The notes: generated by a model from the letters alone, not told the origin. 55,663 bases of DNA from an uncultured Anaeromyxobacter sp. (GCA_903855945.1 CAIOAK010000085.1:1-55663); one strand, 5' to 3'. Shown: positions 45,373 through 55,152, counted from the first letter of the stretch. Numbers and translations: made by a program.

Positions 45373-45948
45373 ATGGAGCGCCGCGAACCCGTCTCGCTGA
45401 GCCGTGCCGTCGAGGTGACCCTCGTCCCCTCCGGCGAGCGGCAGGAGCTGCCCCCGGGCACGCTCGTCATGCCGCAGCAGGAGCTGGGCGGCCACTTCAC
45501 CATCATGCTCGACCGCGGCGGGCTGGCCCGCCTCGCCAACGAGGACGCCGATGCGCTCGGCCCCGCCTTCGCCGAGCGTGCCCGCAAGCTGGTCGAGGCC
45601 GATCAGGCGCGGCTCGAGGCGGCCACCGGCCAGCCCTTCGACGAGCAGCTCGTCTGGGAGGCCCTGAAGAAGGTCTTCGACCCGGAGATCCCGGCCAGCA
45701 TCGTGGACCTCGGCCTCGTCTACGAGCTCGTCCAGGTCGAGCGGCCGGAGGGCGGGAGGAAGGTCACCATCCGCATGACCCTCACCGCGCCCGGCTGCGG
45801 CGTGGCGCCCATGATCCTGGACGACGTGCGGGAGCGGGTGGCCAAGGTGCCGGGCGTGGGAGCGGTCGACGTCGATCTGGTATTCGACCCCCCCTGGACG
45901 CCCGACAAGATGAGCGAGGCCGCGCGGTTGCAGCTCGGCTTCTGGTAG
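45373..45948 (+). CDS. sufT: SufT (DUF59) Fe-S maturation protein
   Basis: The 191-residue protein has an N-terminal SufT-specific stretch (REPVSLSRAVEVTLVPSG, ELPPGTLVMPQQELGG) and a C-terminal DUF59/MIP18 domain (KVFDPEIPASIVDLGLVYELV, TLTAPGCGVAPMI). It helps load clusters into enzymes. It is the last SUF gene and starts 4 bases after sufU. The full-length architecture matches TIGR03406-like proteins as I recall. Confidence 0.93.
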   Translation: MERREPVSLSRAVEVTLVPSGERQELPPGTLVMPQQELGGHFTIMLDRGGLARLANEDADALGPAFAERARKLVEADQARLEAATGQPFDEQLVWEALKKVFDPEIPASIVDLGLVYELVQVERPEGGRKVTIRMTLTAPGCGVAPMILDDVRERVAKVPGVGAVDVDLVFDPPWTPDKMSEAARLQLGFW

Positions 45949-45964
45949 AACCCTCCGCCGCAGC

Positions 45965-47137
45965 ATGGCCGACGAATCCAACGCCCGAGCTCCGGCCCCC
46001 GGGGCGCACCATCCCGCGCTCGACGGGCTGCGGGGCGTCGCGGTGCTGCTCGTGCTCGGATTCCACTTCCTCCACATCGACGGCGAGGGGGGCCCGGCCG
46101 AGCGCTTCCTCCTCGGCGCGACACGCTCCGGGTGGGCGGGCGTGGACCTCTTCTTCGTCCTCTCCGGCTTCCTCATCACCGGGATCCTGCTCGACGCCCG
46201 GGGAGGGGAGGGCTACTTCCGGGCCTTCTACGCGCGGCGGGTGCTGCGGATCTTCCCGCTCTACTACGCCTACCTGGCCATCCTCTTCCTCCTCGTCCCG
46301 GCGGTCCTTCCTTCACTCAACGTGAAATCGGAGACGCAGGGCTGGCTCTGGACCTACCTCGGCAACGTGCTCTTCGCTCGGGAGGGGGGCTTCCAGGCGA
46401 GCCCGTACACGGGCCACTTCTGGTCGCTCGCCGTGGAGGAGCAGTTCTACCTCTTCTGGCCGCTGCTGGTGTGGCTGCTCCCGCGCCGCCGCCTGGCGGT
46501 CGTGTGCGGCGTGATCGTCCTGGGCGCCTTCGCGCTGCGCTTCGCCATCCACCGGACCACCTTCAACGCGACAGCCGCCTACGTGCTCACGCCGGCCCGC
46601 ATGGACGCGCTGTCCCTGGGAGCGCTCGTCGCCATCGCCGCGCGGGAGCCGGGCTGGTGGGCCCCGGTGCGCCGGGCCGCTCCCTGGGTGCTCCTGGCCT
46701 CGGCCGCGGCGGTGGCGGCGGTCTGGATCGGGCAGGGGGGATTCTTCGGCGGGGACCCGGTCGTGCAGGTGTGGGCCTTCGGCCCGCTCGCGTCCGGATT
46801 CGCGGCGCTCCTCGTGATCACGCTGGGTGAGGCCCCTGCGCCCCTCGCCCGGACGCTCCAGAGCCCGGTGCTCCGCGGGGCCGGCAAGTACAGCTACGGA
46901 CTCTACGTGCTCCACTACCCGATCTTCCTCGCGCTGGAGGGGCTGGGCGTGACCTCGCTCGTGCTCGCCGGGATCCTGGGCAGCCGCCTCGCGGGGGTGG
47001 CCGCCTTCGCCGCCATCGCCGGCGCCGCAACGTGGACGGCCGCGCTCCTCTCCTGGAACCTGCTCGAGAAGCGCTTCCTCGGCCTGAAGGACCTCGTCCC
47101 CTACCGCTCCCTCGCGCCCGGCTCCGCCCGGCGTTAG
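45965..47137 (+). CDS. Acyltransferase family 3 (OafA/YrhL-like)
   Basis: The 390-residue membrane protein has about ten hydrophobic segments. The conserved N-terminal ALDGLRGVAVLLVLGFHF carries the active-site histidine, and FFVLSGFLITGILL and FYARRVLRIFPLYYAYL complete the family pattern. It probably adds acetyl or similar groups to a surface polysaccharide or lipid; the target is unknown. It begins 16 bases after sufT, possibly by read-through. The aldo/keto reductase gene follows after 9 bases. Confidence 0.9.
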   Translation: MADESNARAPAPGAHHPALDGLRGVAVLLVLGFHFLHIDGEGGPAERFLLGATRSGWAGVDLFFVLSGFLITGILLDARGGEGYFRAFYARRVLRIFPLYYAYLAILFLLVPAVLPSLNVKSETQGWLWTYLGNVLFAREGGFQASPYTGHFWSLAVEEQFYLFWPLLVWLLPRRRLAVVCGVIVLGAFALRFAIHRTTFNATAAYVLTPARMDALSLGALVAIAAREPGWWAPVRRAAPWVLLASAAAVAAVWIGQGGFFGGDPVVQVWAFGPLASGFAALLVITLGEAPAPLARTLQSPVLRGAGKYSYGLYVLHYPIFLALEGLGVTSLVLAGILGSRLAGVAAFAAIAGAATWTAALLSWNLLEKRFLGLKDLVPYRSLAPGSARR

Positions 47138-47146
47138 GAGATCGTC

Positions 47147-48169
47147 ATGGAACGACGACAGCTGGGGCGATCCGGCCTTCGCGTCAGCGCCCTCTCCTTC
47201 GGGGCGATGACGCTGGGTGAATCGCAGGGGTTCATGAAGGGGGTCACCTCCACCGAGGCCGAGGCGCGTCGGGTCCTCGACCGGGCGCTCGACGCCGGGA
47301 TCGATACCGTCGATACCGCCAACGTCTACTCGGAGGGGCGCTCGGAGGAACTGCTGGGGCGCTGGCTGGAAGGAAAGCGCGACCGGGTCACGCTGGCCAC
47401 CAAGTGCCGATTCCCCACGTCCGGGCTCGGGGCGGACGTGGCGCCCCACGAGCAGGGGCTGTCGCGCAAGGCCATCCTGCGAGCCTGCGAGGCGTCGCTC
47501 CGGCGGCTGCGCACCGACCACCTCGACCTCTACCAGGTCCACATGCAGGACCGGTCGGTGCCCATCGAGGAGACCCTCGAGGCCCTCACCGACCTGGTCC
47601 GCGCCGGCAAGGTCCTCTACGTGGGGTGCTCCAACTACGCCGGATACCGGCTCGTCGAATCGCTCTGGGCGGCCGACCGGCGCCACCTCGTTCCCTACGC
47701 CTCGATCCAGATGCAGTGGTCGCTCGTGGCGCGGGAGGGGGAGCGGGAGCTCGTCCCGGCGGCGCGCCACTTCGGGCTCGGGATCCTGGCCTGGAGCCCG
47801 CTCGGGCGCGGATTCCTCTCCGGCAAGTACCGCCGCGGCATGCAGCCGCCGGCGGGGAGCCGTCTCTCCGCCTGGCTGGACACCTGGAAGAGCATCGACA
47901 CCGAGCACAACTGGCGCGTGCTCGATGCCGTCGAGGGCGTGGCCCGACGGCTGGGCACGACCCCGTCGGCGGTATCGCTCGCCTGGCTGCTCGGCCGCCC
48001 CGGTCTCTCCACCGTCATCGTCGGCGCGCGGACCCTGGAGCAGCTGGAGGAGAACCTGGCGGCGCTCCGGCTCGCGCTCCCGCCCGAGGACGTGGCCGAG
48101 CTCGACCGGGTGTCGGCGCCCGACTGGGGGTACCCGCAGGCGTTCATCGGGGCGCGGGAGCCCTGGTAG
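47147..48169 (+). CDS. Aldo/keto reductase
   Basis: The 340-residue NADPH-dependent reductase is a TIM barrel. The catalytic residues are D in VDTANVYSEGRSEELLG, the Y in the same stretch, K in TLATKCRF, and H in YQVHMQDRSVPIEE. The C-terminal ARTLEQLEENLAALRLAL motif binds the phosphate of NADP. The pattern is close to YghZ/Tas-like families; the substrate is unknown. A good Shine-Dalgarno (TAGGAG) precedes the ATG, 9 bases after the acyltransferase. Confidence 0.92.
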   Translation: MERRQLGRSGLRVSALSFGAMTLGESQGFMKGVTSTEAEARRVLDRALDAGIDTVDTANVYSEGRSEELLGRWLEGKRDRVTLATKCRFPTSGLGADVAPHEQGLSRKAILRACEASLRRLRTDHLDLYQVHMQDRSVPIEETLEALTDLVRAGKVLYVGCSNYAGYRLVESLWAADRRHLVPYASIQMQWSLVAREGERELVPAARHFGLGILAWSPLGRGFLSGKYRRGMQPPAGSRLSAWLDTWKSIDTEHNWRVLDAVEGVARRLGTTPSAVSLAWLLGRPGLSTVIVGARTLEQLEENLAALRLALPPEDVAELDRVSAPDWGYPQAFIGAREPW

Positions 48170-48171
48170 CG

Positions 48172-48223
48172 TTGACCGGCGTCGGGCCCCGTGTTAATCC
48201 GTCCATCCGGATATGCGAATGGA
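48172..48223 (+). promoter_or_regulatory. Promoter/operator region of the ArsR-methyltransferase gene
   Basis: TTGACC (48172-48177) and GTTAAT (48193-48198) are 15 bases apart and may form a promoter. Just downstream are ATCCGGAT (48205-48212), a perfect 8-base palindrome, and TCCAT-N12-ATGGA (48202-48223), which overlap the start codon. They are candidate binding sites for the encoded ArsR domain. Confidence 0.4.
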
Positions 48224-49169
48224 TACGGCGACCGCACGCCCCGAGGGGCTCTTCGGATGGATGGAGGGGCTCGCCGACCCGACGAGGCTCCGGCTCCTGC
48301 ACGTGCTCGACCGGCACGAGCTGGGCGTGGCCGAGCTCTGCGAGGTGCTGCAGCAGCCCCAGTCCACCGTGAGCCGCCACCTCAAGGTCCTCTCCTCCCA
48401 GGGCTGGATCGAGGTGCGCCGCCACAACCAGAACCGGCTCTACCGGATGTCGGAGGGGATCGACCCGGCCGCCCGCCGGCTCTGGAAGGTGGCCCGCAGC
48501 GAGAGCGAGGGATGGGCCACCCTGCACCAGGACCAGCTCCGGCTCGACCGGCGACTGCGCGACCGGCGCGTGGACGGGGACGATTTCTTCGCGGGAGCGG
48601 CCGGCGACTGGGACCGGCTGCGCGCCGAGTGGTACGGCACCGGCTTCGGCACGGAGGCGCTCCTCGCGCTGCTGCCCCCGGAGTGGACCGTCGCCGACCT
48701 GGGCTGCGGCACGGGTGCGCTCGCGGCGGCGCTGGCGCCCGACGTGGCGCGGGTGATCGGCGTAGACCGCTCCGCCCACATGCTGCGCTCCGCCCGTCGT
48801 CGCACCGCCGGCCATCCCAACGTGGAGCTGCGGCGCGGTTCGCTCGAGGAGCTGCCGCTCGAGGATGCGTCCTGCGACGCGGCGCTGCTCGTCCTCTCGC
48901 TCGGATGGGTGGACGACCCGGGCCGGGCGCTCGCCGAGGCGGCCCGGGTGGTCCGGCCCGGAGGGCGGCTGGCGCTCGTGGATGCGGTGCTGCACGACGA
49001 CGAGGCGTTCCGCCGCCGCGCCGGCCAGGTCTGGCCCGGCTTCGAGCCCGCCCGGGTGGTGCAACTGCTCCAGGCCGCCGGCTTCCGAGACGCCACCTGC
49101 CGTCCCCTGCCGCCCGAGCCCGCCGCCAAGGGGCCCGCGCTCCTCATCGCCCGCGCCCGCCGACCCTGA
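48213..49169 (+). CDS. ArsR-type regulator fused to a SAM-dependent methyltransferase
   Basis: The 318-residue protein begins with an ArsR winged helix (LADPTRLRLLHVLDRHELGVAELCEVLQQPQSTVSRHLKVL seen as LADPTRLRLLHVL and QPQSTVSRHLKVL). It has no ArsR metal-site cysteines. A class I methyltransferase follows (VADLGCGTGALAAAL near 160, VVRPGGRLALVDAV). Such fusions are found next to ahcY or met genes in several bacteria, and the enzyme half may sense SAM or SAH. Start ATG 48213, with an ATG two codons on. It precedes ahcY by 42 bases in the same direction. Confidence 0.88.
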   Translation: MRMDTATARPEGLFGWMEGLADPTRLRLLHVLDRHELGVAELCEVLQQPQSTVSRHLKVLSSQGWIEVRRHNQNRLYRMSEGIDPAARRLWKVARSESEGWATLHQDQLRLDRRLRDRRVDGDDFFAGAAGDWDRLRAEWYGTGFGTEALLALLPPEWTVADLGCGTGALAAALAPDVARVIGVDRSAHMLRSARRRTAGHPNVELRRGSLEELPLEDASCDAALLVLSLGWVDDPGRALAEAARVVRPGGRLALVDAVLHDDEAFRRRAGQVWPGFEPARVVQLLQAAGFRDATCRPLPPEPAAKGPALLIARARRP

Positions 49170-49211
49170 CCTCCGTTCCTCACCCCCGACCCGAAGAAGG
49201 AAGGAAGAGAC

Positions 49212-50681
49212 ATGGCCAAGACCGCACGCAAGCCCCGCCCCGCCGCGCCGTTCGAGTACCTCGTGAAGGACCTCTCGCTGGCCGACTGGGGGCGCAAGGA
49301 GATCGAGCTCGCCGAGAAGGAGATGCCCGGCCTCATGGCCGTCCGTCGCGAGTACGCGAAGCGGAAGCCGCTCCAGGGGCAGCGCATCACCGGCTCGCTC
49401 CACATGACCATCCAGACCGCGGTCCTCATCGAGACCCTGGTCGATCTGGGCGCCGACGTCCGCTGGGCCTCCTGCAACATCTTCTCCACCCAGGACCACG
49501 CCGCGTCCGCGGTGGTGGCCGGTCGGGGTGGCTCGGCCGAGTCCCCGAAGGGGGTCCCGGTCTTCGCCTGGAAGGGGGAGACCCTGGAGGAGTACTGGGA
49601 GTGCACCGAGCGTGCGCTCGACTTCGGCGGTGGCAAGGGGCCGACCCAGATCGTGGACGACGGCGGCGACGCCACGCTCCTCATCCACAAGGGGGTCGAG
49701 TTCGAGGCCGCCGGGGCGGTGCCCTCGCCGGCCACCGCCGACTCCGAGGAGTTCGCGGTGGTGCTCGCGCTGCTCGGCCGGGAACTGAAGAAGGACCGGC
49801 AGCGCTGGACGAAGGTGGCCAAGGAGATGAGGGGCGTCACCGAGGAGACCACCACCGGCGTGCACCGGCTCTACGACATGGAGCGGGCCGGCCAGCTCCT
49901 CTTCCCGGCCATCAACGTGAACGACAGCGTCACCAAGTCGAAGTTCGACAACCTCTACGGGTGCCGCCACTCCCTCATCGACGGGCTCAACCGCGCCACC
50001 GACGTCATGCTGGCCGGCAAGATGGCCGTGGTCTGCGGCTACGGCGACGTGGGCAAGGGCTGCGCCCAGGCGCTCCAGGGGCAGGGTTCACGGGTGGTCA
50101 TCACCGAGATCGACCCCATCTGCGCGCTGCAGGCGGCCATGGAGGGCTACCAGGTGCTGCGCCTCGAGGACGTCCTCGGGAAGGCCGACGTCTTCATCAC
50201 CTCCACCGGCAACGTGGACGTCATCACCGTCGATCACATGCGGAAGATGAAGGACGGCGCCATCATCGGGAACATCGGCCACTTCGACAACGAGATCGAC
50301 ATGGCCGGCCTGAAGAAGGCCACCGGCGTGGTCCGCACCAACATCAAGCCCCAGTTCGACAAGTTCACCTTCCCGGACGGCCACTCGGTGCTCATCCTGG
50401 CCGAGGGGCGGCTCCTCAACCTGGGTTGCGCCACCGGCCACCCCAGCTTCGTCATGTCGAACAGCTTCACGAACCAGACCCTCGCCCAGATCGAGCTGGC
50501 CGAGCGGGCCGACCGCTACGGCAAGAAGGTCTACACGCTGCCCAAGCACCTCGACGAGAAGGTGGCCCGCCTGCACCTCGACCAGATCGGGGCCCGGCTG
50601 ACGAAGCTCACCTCGAAGCAGTCGTCCTACATCGGCATCTCGCCGAAGGGCCCGTTCAAGCCCGACACCTACCGGTACTAG
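49212..50681 (+). CDS. ahcY: S-adenosylhomocysteine hydrolase
   Basis: The 489-residue enzyme cleaves SAH to adenosine and homocysteine, so methyl transfer is not inhibited. The NAD-binding [13 protein letters not shown] lies near residue 276-288. The substrate motifs [15 protein letters not shown] and [13 protein letters not shown], and the C-terminal [20 protein letters not shown] and DTYRY tail are present. The form with the extra insertion (residues 105-190) matches long bacterial AhcY. A strong Shine-Dalgarno (AAGGAAGGAA) precedes the ATG. It is probably co-transcribed with the ArsR-methyltransferase gene upstream and the PNPOx-like gene 2 bases downstream. Confidence 0.97.
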   Translation: MAKTARKPRPAAPFEYLVKDLSLADWGRKEIELAEKEMPGLMAVRREYAKRKPLQGQRITGSLHMTIQTAVLIETLVDLGADVRWASCNIFSTQDHAASAVVAGRGGSAESPKGVPVFAWKGETLEEYWECTERALDFGGGKGPTQIVDDGGDATLLIHKGVEFEAAGAVPSPATADSEEFAVVLALLGRELKKDRQRWTKVAKEMRGVTEETTTGVHRLYDMERAGQLLFPAINVNDSVTKSKFDNLYGCRHSLIDGLNRATDVMLAGKMAVVCGYGDVGKGCAQALQGQGSRVVITEIDPICALQAAMEGYQVLRLEDVLGKADVFITSTGNVDVITVDHMRKMKDGAIIGNIGHFDNEIDMAGLKKATGVVRTNIKPQFDKFTFPDGHSVLILAEGRLLNLGCATGHPSFVMSNSFTNQTLAQIELAERADRYGKKVYTLPKHLDEKVARLHLDQIGARLTKLTSKQSSYIGISPKGPFKPDTYRY

Positions 50682-50683
50682 CC

Positions 50684-51157
50684 ATGGCCCCTCCCTCGGA
50701 GCTCGCCGCGGTCGCCTCCGATCTGCTCGCCGGCGCCCGGGTCGGCGTGCTCTCCACGCTGTCCGCCCGCAAGCCGGGCTGGCCGCTCGGATCGCTCGTC
50801 TCCTTCGCGCTCGACGGGGTGGGGCGCCCCATCTTCCTCTTCACCGAGATCGCCCAGCACACACGGAACCTGCGTGCCGACCCGCGCGCCTCGCTCTTCG
50901 TCCAGGAGCCGGGCGCGCGGAACCCACAGTCCTCGGGGCGGCTCGCGCTGCTCGGGACGCTCACGCAGGTTCCCGGCGGGGAGCTCTCCGAGGCCCGGGA
51001 CCGCTACATCGCCGTCCACCCGGAGGGGAGGTCCTTCGCCGAGCTGGGGGACTTCCTCTTCTGGCACATGAACGTGGAGGACGTGCACGTGGTGGGCGGC
51101 TTCGCCCGGGCCGGGTGGATGTCCTGGCAGGAGTTCCGGGAAAACGGCGGGCGGTAG
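50684..51157 (+). CDS. PNPOx-like split-barrel flavin/haem protein
   Basis: The 157-residue protein has the fold of pyridoxamine 5'-phosphate oxidase/HugZ proteins: VGVLSTLSARKPGWPLGSLVSFA, then IFLFTEIAQHTRNLRADPRASLFVQEP and ALLGTLTQVPGG. The second piece resembles the FMN-binding section of the family. Neither the PLP-pathway residues nor a HugZ C-terminal haem motif is clear, so function is unknown. It starts 2 bases after the ahcY stop, in an operon. It has no signal peptide. Confidence 0.8.
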   Translation: MAPPSELAAVASDLLAGARVGVLSTLSARKPGWPLGSLVSFALDGVGRPIFLFTEIAQHTRNLRADPRASLFVQEPGARNPQSSGRLALLGTLTQVPGGELSEARDRYIAVHPEGRSFAELGDFLFWHMNVEDVHVVGGFARAGWMSWQEFRENGGR

Positions 51158-51201
51158 GGCCCGGACGTCACGTGGAAGCGGCGCGCGGAGACGTTTCGCG
51201 C

Positions 51202-51207
51202 TAGTTT
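51202..51207 (+). promoter_or_regulatory. Candidate -10 of the M20 peptidase gene (leaderless)
   Basis: GC-TAGTTT is followed by eight bases and the ATG at 51216. No Shine-Dalgarno is present. GCGCG/CGCGC flanks form a weak hairpin upstream. Confidence 0.35.
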
Positions 51208-51215
51208 GCACGGTC

Positions 51216-52610
51216 ATGCCCCACAAGACCGCGCGCGCCCTCGACCACTATCAGGTCCACGCCCCCGAGTACCTGGAAGATCTGAAGACGCTGGTCCGCA
51301 TCCCCAGCGTCTCCTTCGACGGCTTCCCTCCGGAGACGGTCCGGCAGAGCGCCGAGGCCACCGCCGAGCTCCTGCGGCGGCGCGGCTTCCCGGTCGTCGA
51401 GATCCTCGAGGTGAAGGGAGCCCACCCCTACGTCTTCGCCGAGTACGTGGTGGACCCGAAGGCCCCCACGGTCCTGCTCTACGCCCACCACGACGTGCAG
51501 CCGGCCGGCGACGAATCGCTCTGGGTCACGCCCCCCTTCGAGCCCGCCGAGCGGGACGGGCGGCTCTACGGCCGCGGCACCGCCGACGACAAGGCCGGCA
51601 TCGTGGTGCACGCCGCCGCCGCCGCTTCCTGGCTCCGGGGGCCGGGGACCCTGCCGCTCAACCTCAAGGTGGTCATCGAGGGGGAGGAGGAGGTGGGCAG
51701 CGCGCACCTCCCGCAGTTCATCGAGCGCTACCGCTCCCGGCTCGACGCCGACGCCCTCGTGATCACCGACACCTCCAACGTCGACGCCGGCGTCCCCTGC
51801 GTCACCATCGCGCTGCGCGGCATCGTCACCGCCGAAGTGGAGTTCCGGGCGCTCGACCAGAGCGTGCACTCGGGCATGTGGGGCGGGCCCATCCCCGACC
51901 CCACGGTGGCGCTCTGCCAGGTGCTGGGCTCGCTGGTGGACCCGGCGGGGCGAATCGCCATCCCGGGCATCTACGACCAGGTCCGGCCTCTCTCCGCCGC
52001 CGAGCGGCGCGCCATCGAGCTGCTCCCGGTCTCGCCCGACGAGTTCCGGCGCCAGGCCGGCCTGCGCCCGGGCGTGGCGCTCCTCGGGGACGTCCACCCG
52101 CTCGAGTCCAACTGGTGGCAGCCTACACTGGCAGTGAATGCATTCCAGGCCTCCAGCCGGAAGGAGGCCCGCAACGTCATCAACGACGTGGCCTGGGCCC
52201 GGCTCGGCATCCGGCTGGTGCCCGACATGGACCCCGCCGACGTGGGGCGCCGCCTCGAGGAGGCCATCCGCACCCGCGCCCCCTGGGGCGTGGAGGTGAA
52301 GATCAAGGTGGAGAGCCACGGGGCGGCCTGGAAGACCGACGTCGGCCACCCGGCCTTCGCGGCGGCCTTCCGGGCGCTGGAGCGTGGCTTCGGGCGGGAG
52401 CCGCTCGCCATCGGGTGCGGCGGCAGCATCGGCTTCGTCGAGCCCTTCGTGAAGGCGCTGGGCGGTGTCCCGGCCCTGATGGTGGGGGTCGAGGATCCCC
52501 GCTCCGCCGCCCACTCCGAGAACGAGAGCCTCAACCTCTCCGATTTCCACGCCGCCGTGCGAAGCGCCATCGCGCTCTACGGCGAGCTGGCCACCGCCCT
52601 GAAGAAGTAG
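51216..52610 (+). CDS. M20-family dipeptidase/amidohydrolase
   Basis: The 464-residue metallopeptidase has the M20 metal motifs YAHHDVQPAGD near residue 89, RGTADDKAGIVVHAAA, IEGEEEVGSAHL and VITDTSNVD, and ENESLNLSDFHAAV near the C-terminus. The dimerisation lid domain lies in between, with VRALDQSVHSGMWGGP-like EFRALDQSVHSGMWGG. The pattern fits PepV/CPG2-like dipeptidases or acyl-amino-acid hydrolases; the substrate is unknown. The gene stands alone, with glgP starting 22 bases after the stop behind a Shine-Dalgarno. Confidence 0.9.
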   Translation: MPHKTARALDHYQVHAPEYLEDLKTLVRIPSVSFDGFPPETVRQSAEATAELLRRRGFPVVEILEVKGAHPYVFAEYVVDPKAPTVLLYAHHDVQPAGDESLWVTPPFEPAERDGRLYGRGTADDKAGIVVHAAAAASWLRGPGTLPLNLKVVIEGEEEVGSAHLPQFIERYRSRLDADALVITDTSNVDAGVPCVTIALRGIVTAEVEFRALDQSVHSGMWGGPIPDPTVALCQVLGSLVDPAGRIAIPGIYDQVRPLSAAERRAIELLPVSPDEFRRQAGLRPGVALLGDVHPLESNWWQPTLAVNAFQASSRKEARNVINDVAWARLGIRLVPDMDPADVGRRLEEAIRTRAPWGVEVKIKVESHGAAWKTDVGHPAFAAAFRALERGFGREPLAIGCGGSIGFVEPFVKALGGVPALMVGVEDPRSAAHSENESLNLSDFHAAVRSAIALYGELATALKK

Positions 52611-52632
52611 ACAGTTCCCCCCGAGGAGATCG

Positions 52633-55152
52633 ATGGCCGCCAGCAAGTTTCCCGAGAAGCAGACCGAGGAGGCGCGTGTCCTGGAGCGCGCCCGCGATCT
52701 CCCCAGCATCCGCACCGCGCCCGACGTGGACGCCCTCCGGCGCGCCTTCGCCGATCACCTCCAGTTCTCCATCGGGAAGGACGAGCACTCGGCCACCTCG
52801 CTCGACCGGTACATGGCGGTGGCCGACGCCGTCCGCGACCGGATGATGCGTCACTGGTTGCAGACGCAGCAGACCTATTACCGGAGCGACGCCAAGCGGA
52901 TCTACTACCTCTCCCTCGAGTTCCTGATGGGCAAGGCGCTCGAGAACAACCTCCTCAACCTCGGGCTGCTCGACAACATGAAGGCGGCCGTCTCCAGCCT
53001 CGGACTCGACCTCACCGAGCTCCTCGGGCAGGAGCCGGACGCCGGCCTGGGCAACGGCGGCCTGGGGCGGCTCGCGGCCTGCTTCCTCGACTCGATGGCC
53101 ACGCTGGCGCTGCCGGCCTACGGCTACGGCATCCGCTACGAGTACGGGATCTTCGACCAGGAGATCCGGGACGGGTGGCAGGTGGAGCGCCCCGAGGAGT
53201 GGCTCCGCTTCGGGAATCCCTGGGAGATCGCCCGCCCGGAGAACCAGGTACCGGTCTCCTTCTTCGGGCGCACCGAGCGCTACGCCGGCGAGGACGGGCG
53301 CGAGCGGGTGCGCTGGGTGGAGGGGAAGCGCGTGCTCGGCATGGCCTACGACACGCCCATCGCCGGCTTCCGCAACCGCACCGTGAACACGCTGCGCCTC
53401 TGGCGGGCGCGGTCGCCCGCCGAGTTCGACCTGGCCGACTTCAACGCCGGCGACTACCTGGCGGCGGTCGAGGACAAGAACGTCTCGGAGACCATCTCCA
53501 AGGTGCTCTACCCGAACGACCTCACCGTGATGGGCAAGGAGCTGCGGCTGCAGCAGCAGTACTTCTTCGTGGCCTGCTCGCTCCACGACATCGTCAACCG
53601 CCACCTCAAGGTTCACGAGTCCTTCGACGACTTCCCCGACAAGGTGGCCATCCAGCTCAACGACACCCACCCGGCCATCGCCATCGCCGAGCTGATGCGC
53701 GTCCTGCTCGACGAGCACGGGCTTCCGTGGGGCCGGGCCTGGCCCATCTGCCAGGCGGTCTTCGGATACACGAACCACACGCTGCTCCCGGAGGCGCTGG
53801 AGCGATGGCCGGTGGAGCTGCTCGGGCGCGTGCTGCCCCGCCACCTGGAGATCATCTACGAGGTGAACGACCTCTTCCTGGCCAGCATCCGGGGAGATGC
53901 GCGGTTCGACGCCGCCGCGGTGGGGCGGATGTCCCTCATCGAGGAGGGCGTTCCCAAGCAGGTGCGCATGGCCAACCTGGCCGTGGTCGGGTCCCACTCC
54001 GTGAACGGCGTGGCCGCCCTGCACACCGAGCTCCTGGAGAAGGAGCTGTTCCGCGATTTCTACGAGCTCTGGCCGGAGAAGTTCAACAACAAGACCAACG
54101 GGGTCACGCCGCGACGCTGGATCCTCCAGGCCAACCCCGAGCTGGCGTCGGTCCTGAACGAGGTGGTCGGACCGGGGTGGATCACCGACGCCGAGGAGCT
54201 CTCCCGGCTCGAGCTCGTGGTGGACGACGCCGCGTTCCGGCGCCGCTTCCGGGAGATCAAGCGGAACAACAAGGAACGGCTGGCCGAGATCATCCTCCGG
54301 GAGAACGGGATCGAGGTGGACCCGACCTCCATCTTCGACGTGCAGGTGAAGCGGATCCACGAGTACAAGCGGCAGCTGCTCGACGTCCTGTTCGTGGTCC
54401 ACCAGTACCTGCGCATGAAGGCCGATCCGAAGTACCGGCCGCCGCCGCGCACCTGGATCTTCGCCGGCAAGGCCGCCCCCGGCTACGTGATGGCGAAGTG
54501 GATCATCAAGCTCGTGAACTCGGTGGCGTCGGTGGTGAACGCCGACCCCGCGGTGAACGGCCACATGCGGGTGGTGTACCTGCGCAACTACCGGGTCTCG
54601 CTGGCCGAGCGCATCTTCCCCGCCGCCGACCTCTCCGAGCAGATCTCCACCGCCGGCAAGGAGGCCTCCGGCACCGGGAACATGAAGTTCGCGCTGAACG
54701 GGGCGCTCACCATCGGCACCCTCGACGGCGCCAACGTCGAGATCCGGGAGGCGGTCGGGGCCGAGAACTTCTTCCTCTTCGGGCTCACCGTGACGGAGGT
54801 CCAGGAGCTGAAGCGGGCCGGGTACAACCCCTGGGACTGGTACCGGGGCAACCCCGACCTGAAGGCCGTGATCGACGCCATCTCCGGCGGGACCTTCTCC
54901 CCGGACGAGCCGCGCCTGTTCCAGCCGGTGGTGGACTCGCTGCTGCACGGCGGCGACACCTACCTCGTGCTCGCCGACTTCGCCGCCTACGTCGCTGCCC
55001 AGGAGCGGGTCTCGCAGGCCTGGCTCGACTACGAGCAGTGGACGCGGATGGCCATCCTGAACGTGGCCCGCTGCGGCCGCTTCTCCTCCGACCGAACCAT
55101 CCGGCAGTACGCGGAGGAGATCTGGGACGTGGGGCCGATCCCGATCGAGTAG
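52633..55152 (+). CDS. glgP: Glycogen/maltodextrin phosphorylase
   Basis: The 839-residue PLP enzyme releases glucose 1-phosphate from alpha-glucans. Features include the N-terminal SLEFLMGKALENNLLNL, LGNGGLGRLAACFLDSMA, the catalytic KVAIQLNDTHPAIAI, KRIHEYKRQLL, and the PLP-binding K685 in ASGTGNMKFALNGA. Length fits the family (about 800-850). The Shine-Dalgarno is GAGGAG. No glycogen synthase or branching enzyme is nearby. The last 124 bases overlap the antisense reading frame of the HNH gene. Confidence 0.96.
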   Translation: MAASKFPEKQTEEARVLERARDLPSIRTAPDVDALRRAFADHLQFSIGKDEHSATSLDRYMAVADAVRDRMMRHWLQTQQTYYRSDAKRIYYLSLEFLMGKALENNLLNLGLLDNMKAAVSSLGLDLTELLGQEPDAGLGNGGLGRLAACFLDSMATLALPAYGYGIRYEYGIFDQEIRDGWQVERPEEWLRFGNPWEIARPENQVPVSFFGRTERYAGEDGRERVRWVEGKRVLGMAYDTPIAGFRNRTVNTLRLWRARSPAEFDLADFNAGDYLAAVEDKNVSETISKVLYPNDLTVMGKELRLQQQYFFVACSLHDIVNRHLKVHESFDDFPDKVAIQLNDTHPAIAIAELMRVLLDEHGLPWGRAWPICQAVFGYTNHTLLPEALERWPVELLGRVLPRHLEIIYEVNDLFLASIRGDARFDAAAVGRMSLIEEGVPKQVRMANLAVVGSHSVNGVAALHTELLEKELFRDFYELWPEKFNNKTNGVTPRRWILQANPELASVLNEVVGPGWITDAEELSRLELVVDDAAFRRRFREIKRNNKERLAEIILRENGIEVDPTSIFDVQVKRIHEYKRQLLDVLFVVHQYLRMKADPKYRPPPRTWIFAGKAAPGYVMAKWIIKLVNSVASVVNADPAVNGHMRVVYLRNYRVSLAERIFPAADLSEQISTAGKEASGTGNMKFALNGALTIGTLDGANVEIREAVGAENFFLFGLTVTEVQELKRAGYNPWDWYRGNPDLKAVIDAISGGTFSPDEPRLFQPVVDSLLHGGDTYLVLADFAAYVAAQERVSQAWLDYEQWTRMAILNVARCGRFSSDRTIRQYAEEIWDVGPIPIE

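Noticed and set aside
49170-49211. SAH riboswitch upstream of ahcY
   Set aside because: The gap is 42 bases and holds a plain Shine-Dalgarno; the regulator gene ends directly before it. There is no room for the conserved aptamer.
52531-54948. 805-codon minus-strand frame
   Set aside because: It is antisense to glgP, with composition typical of a high-GC shadow.
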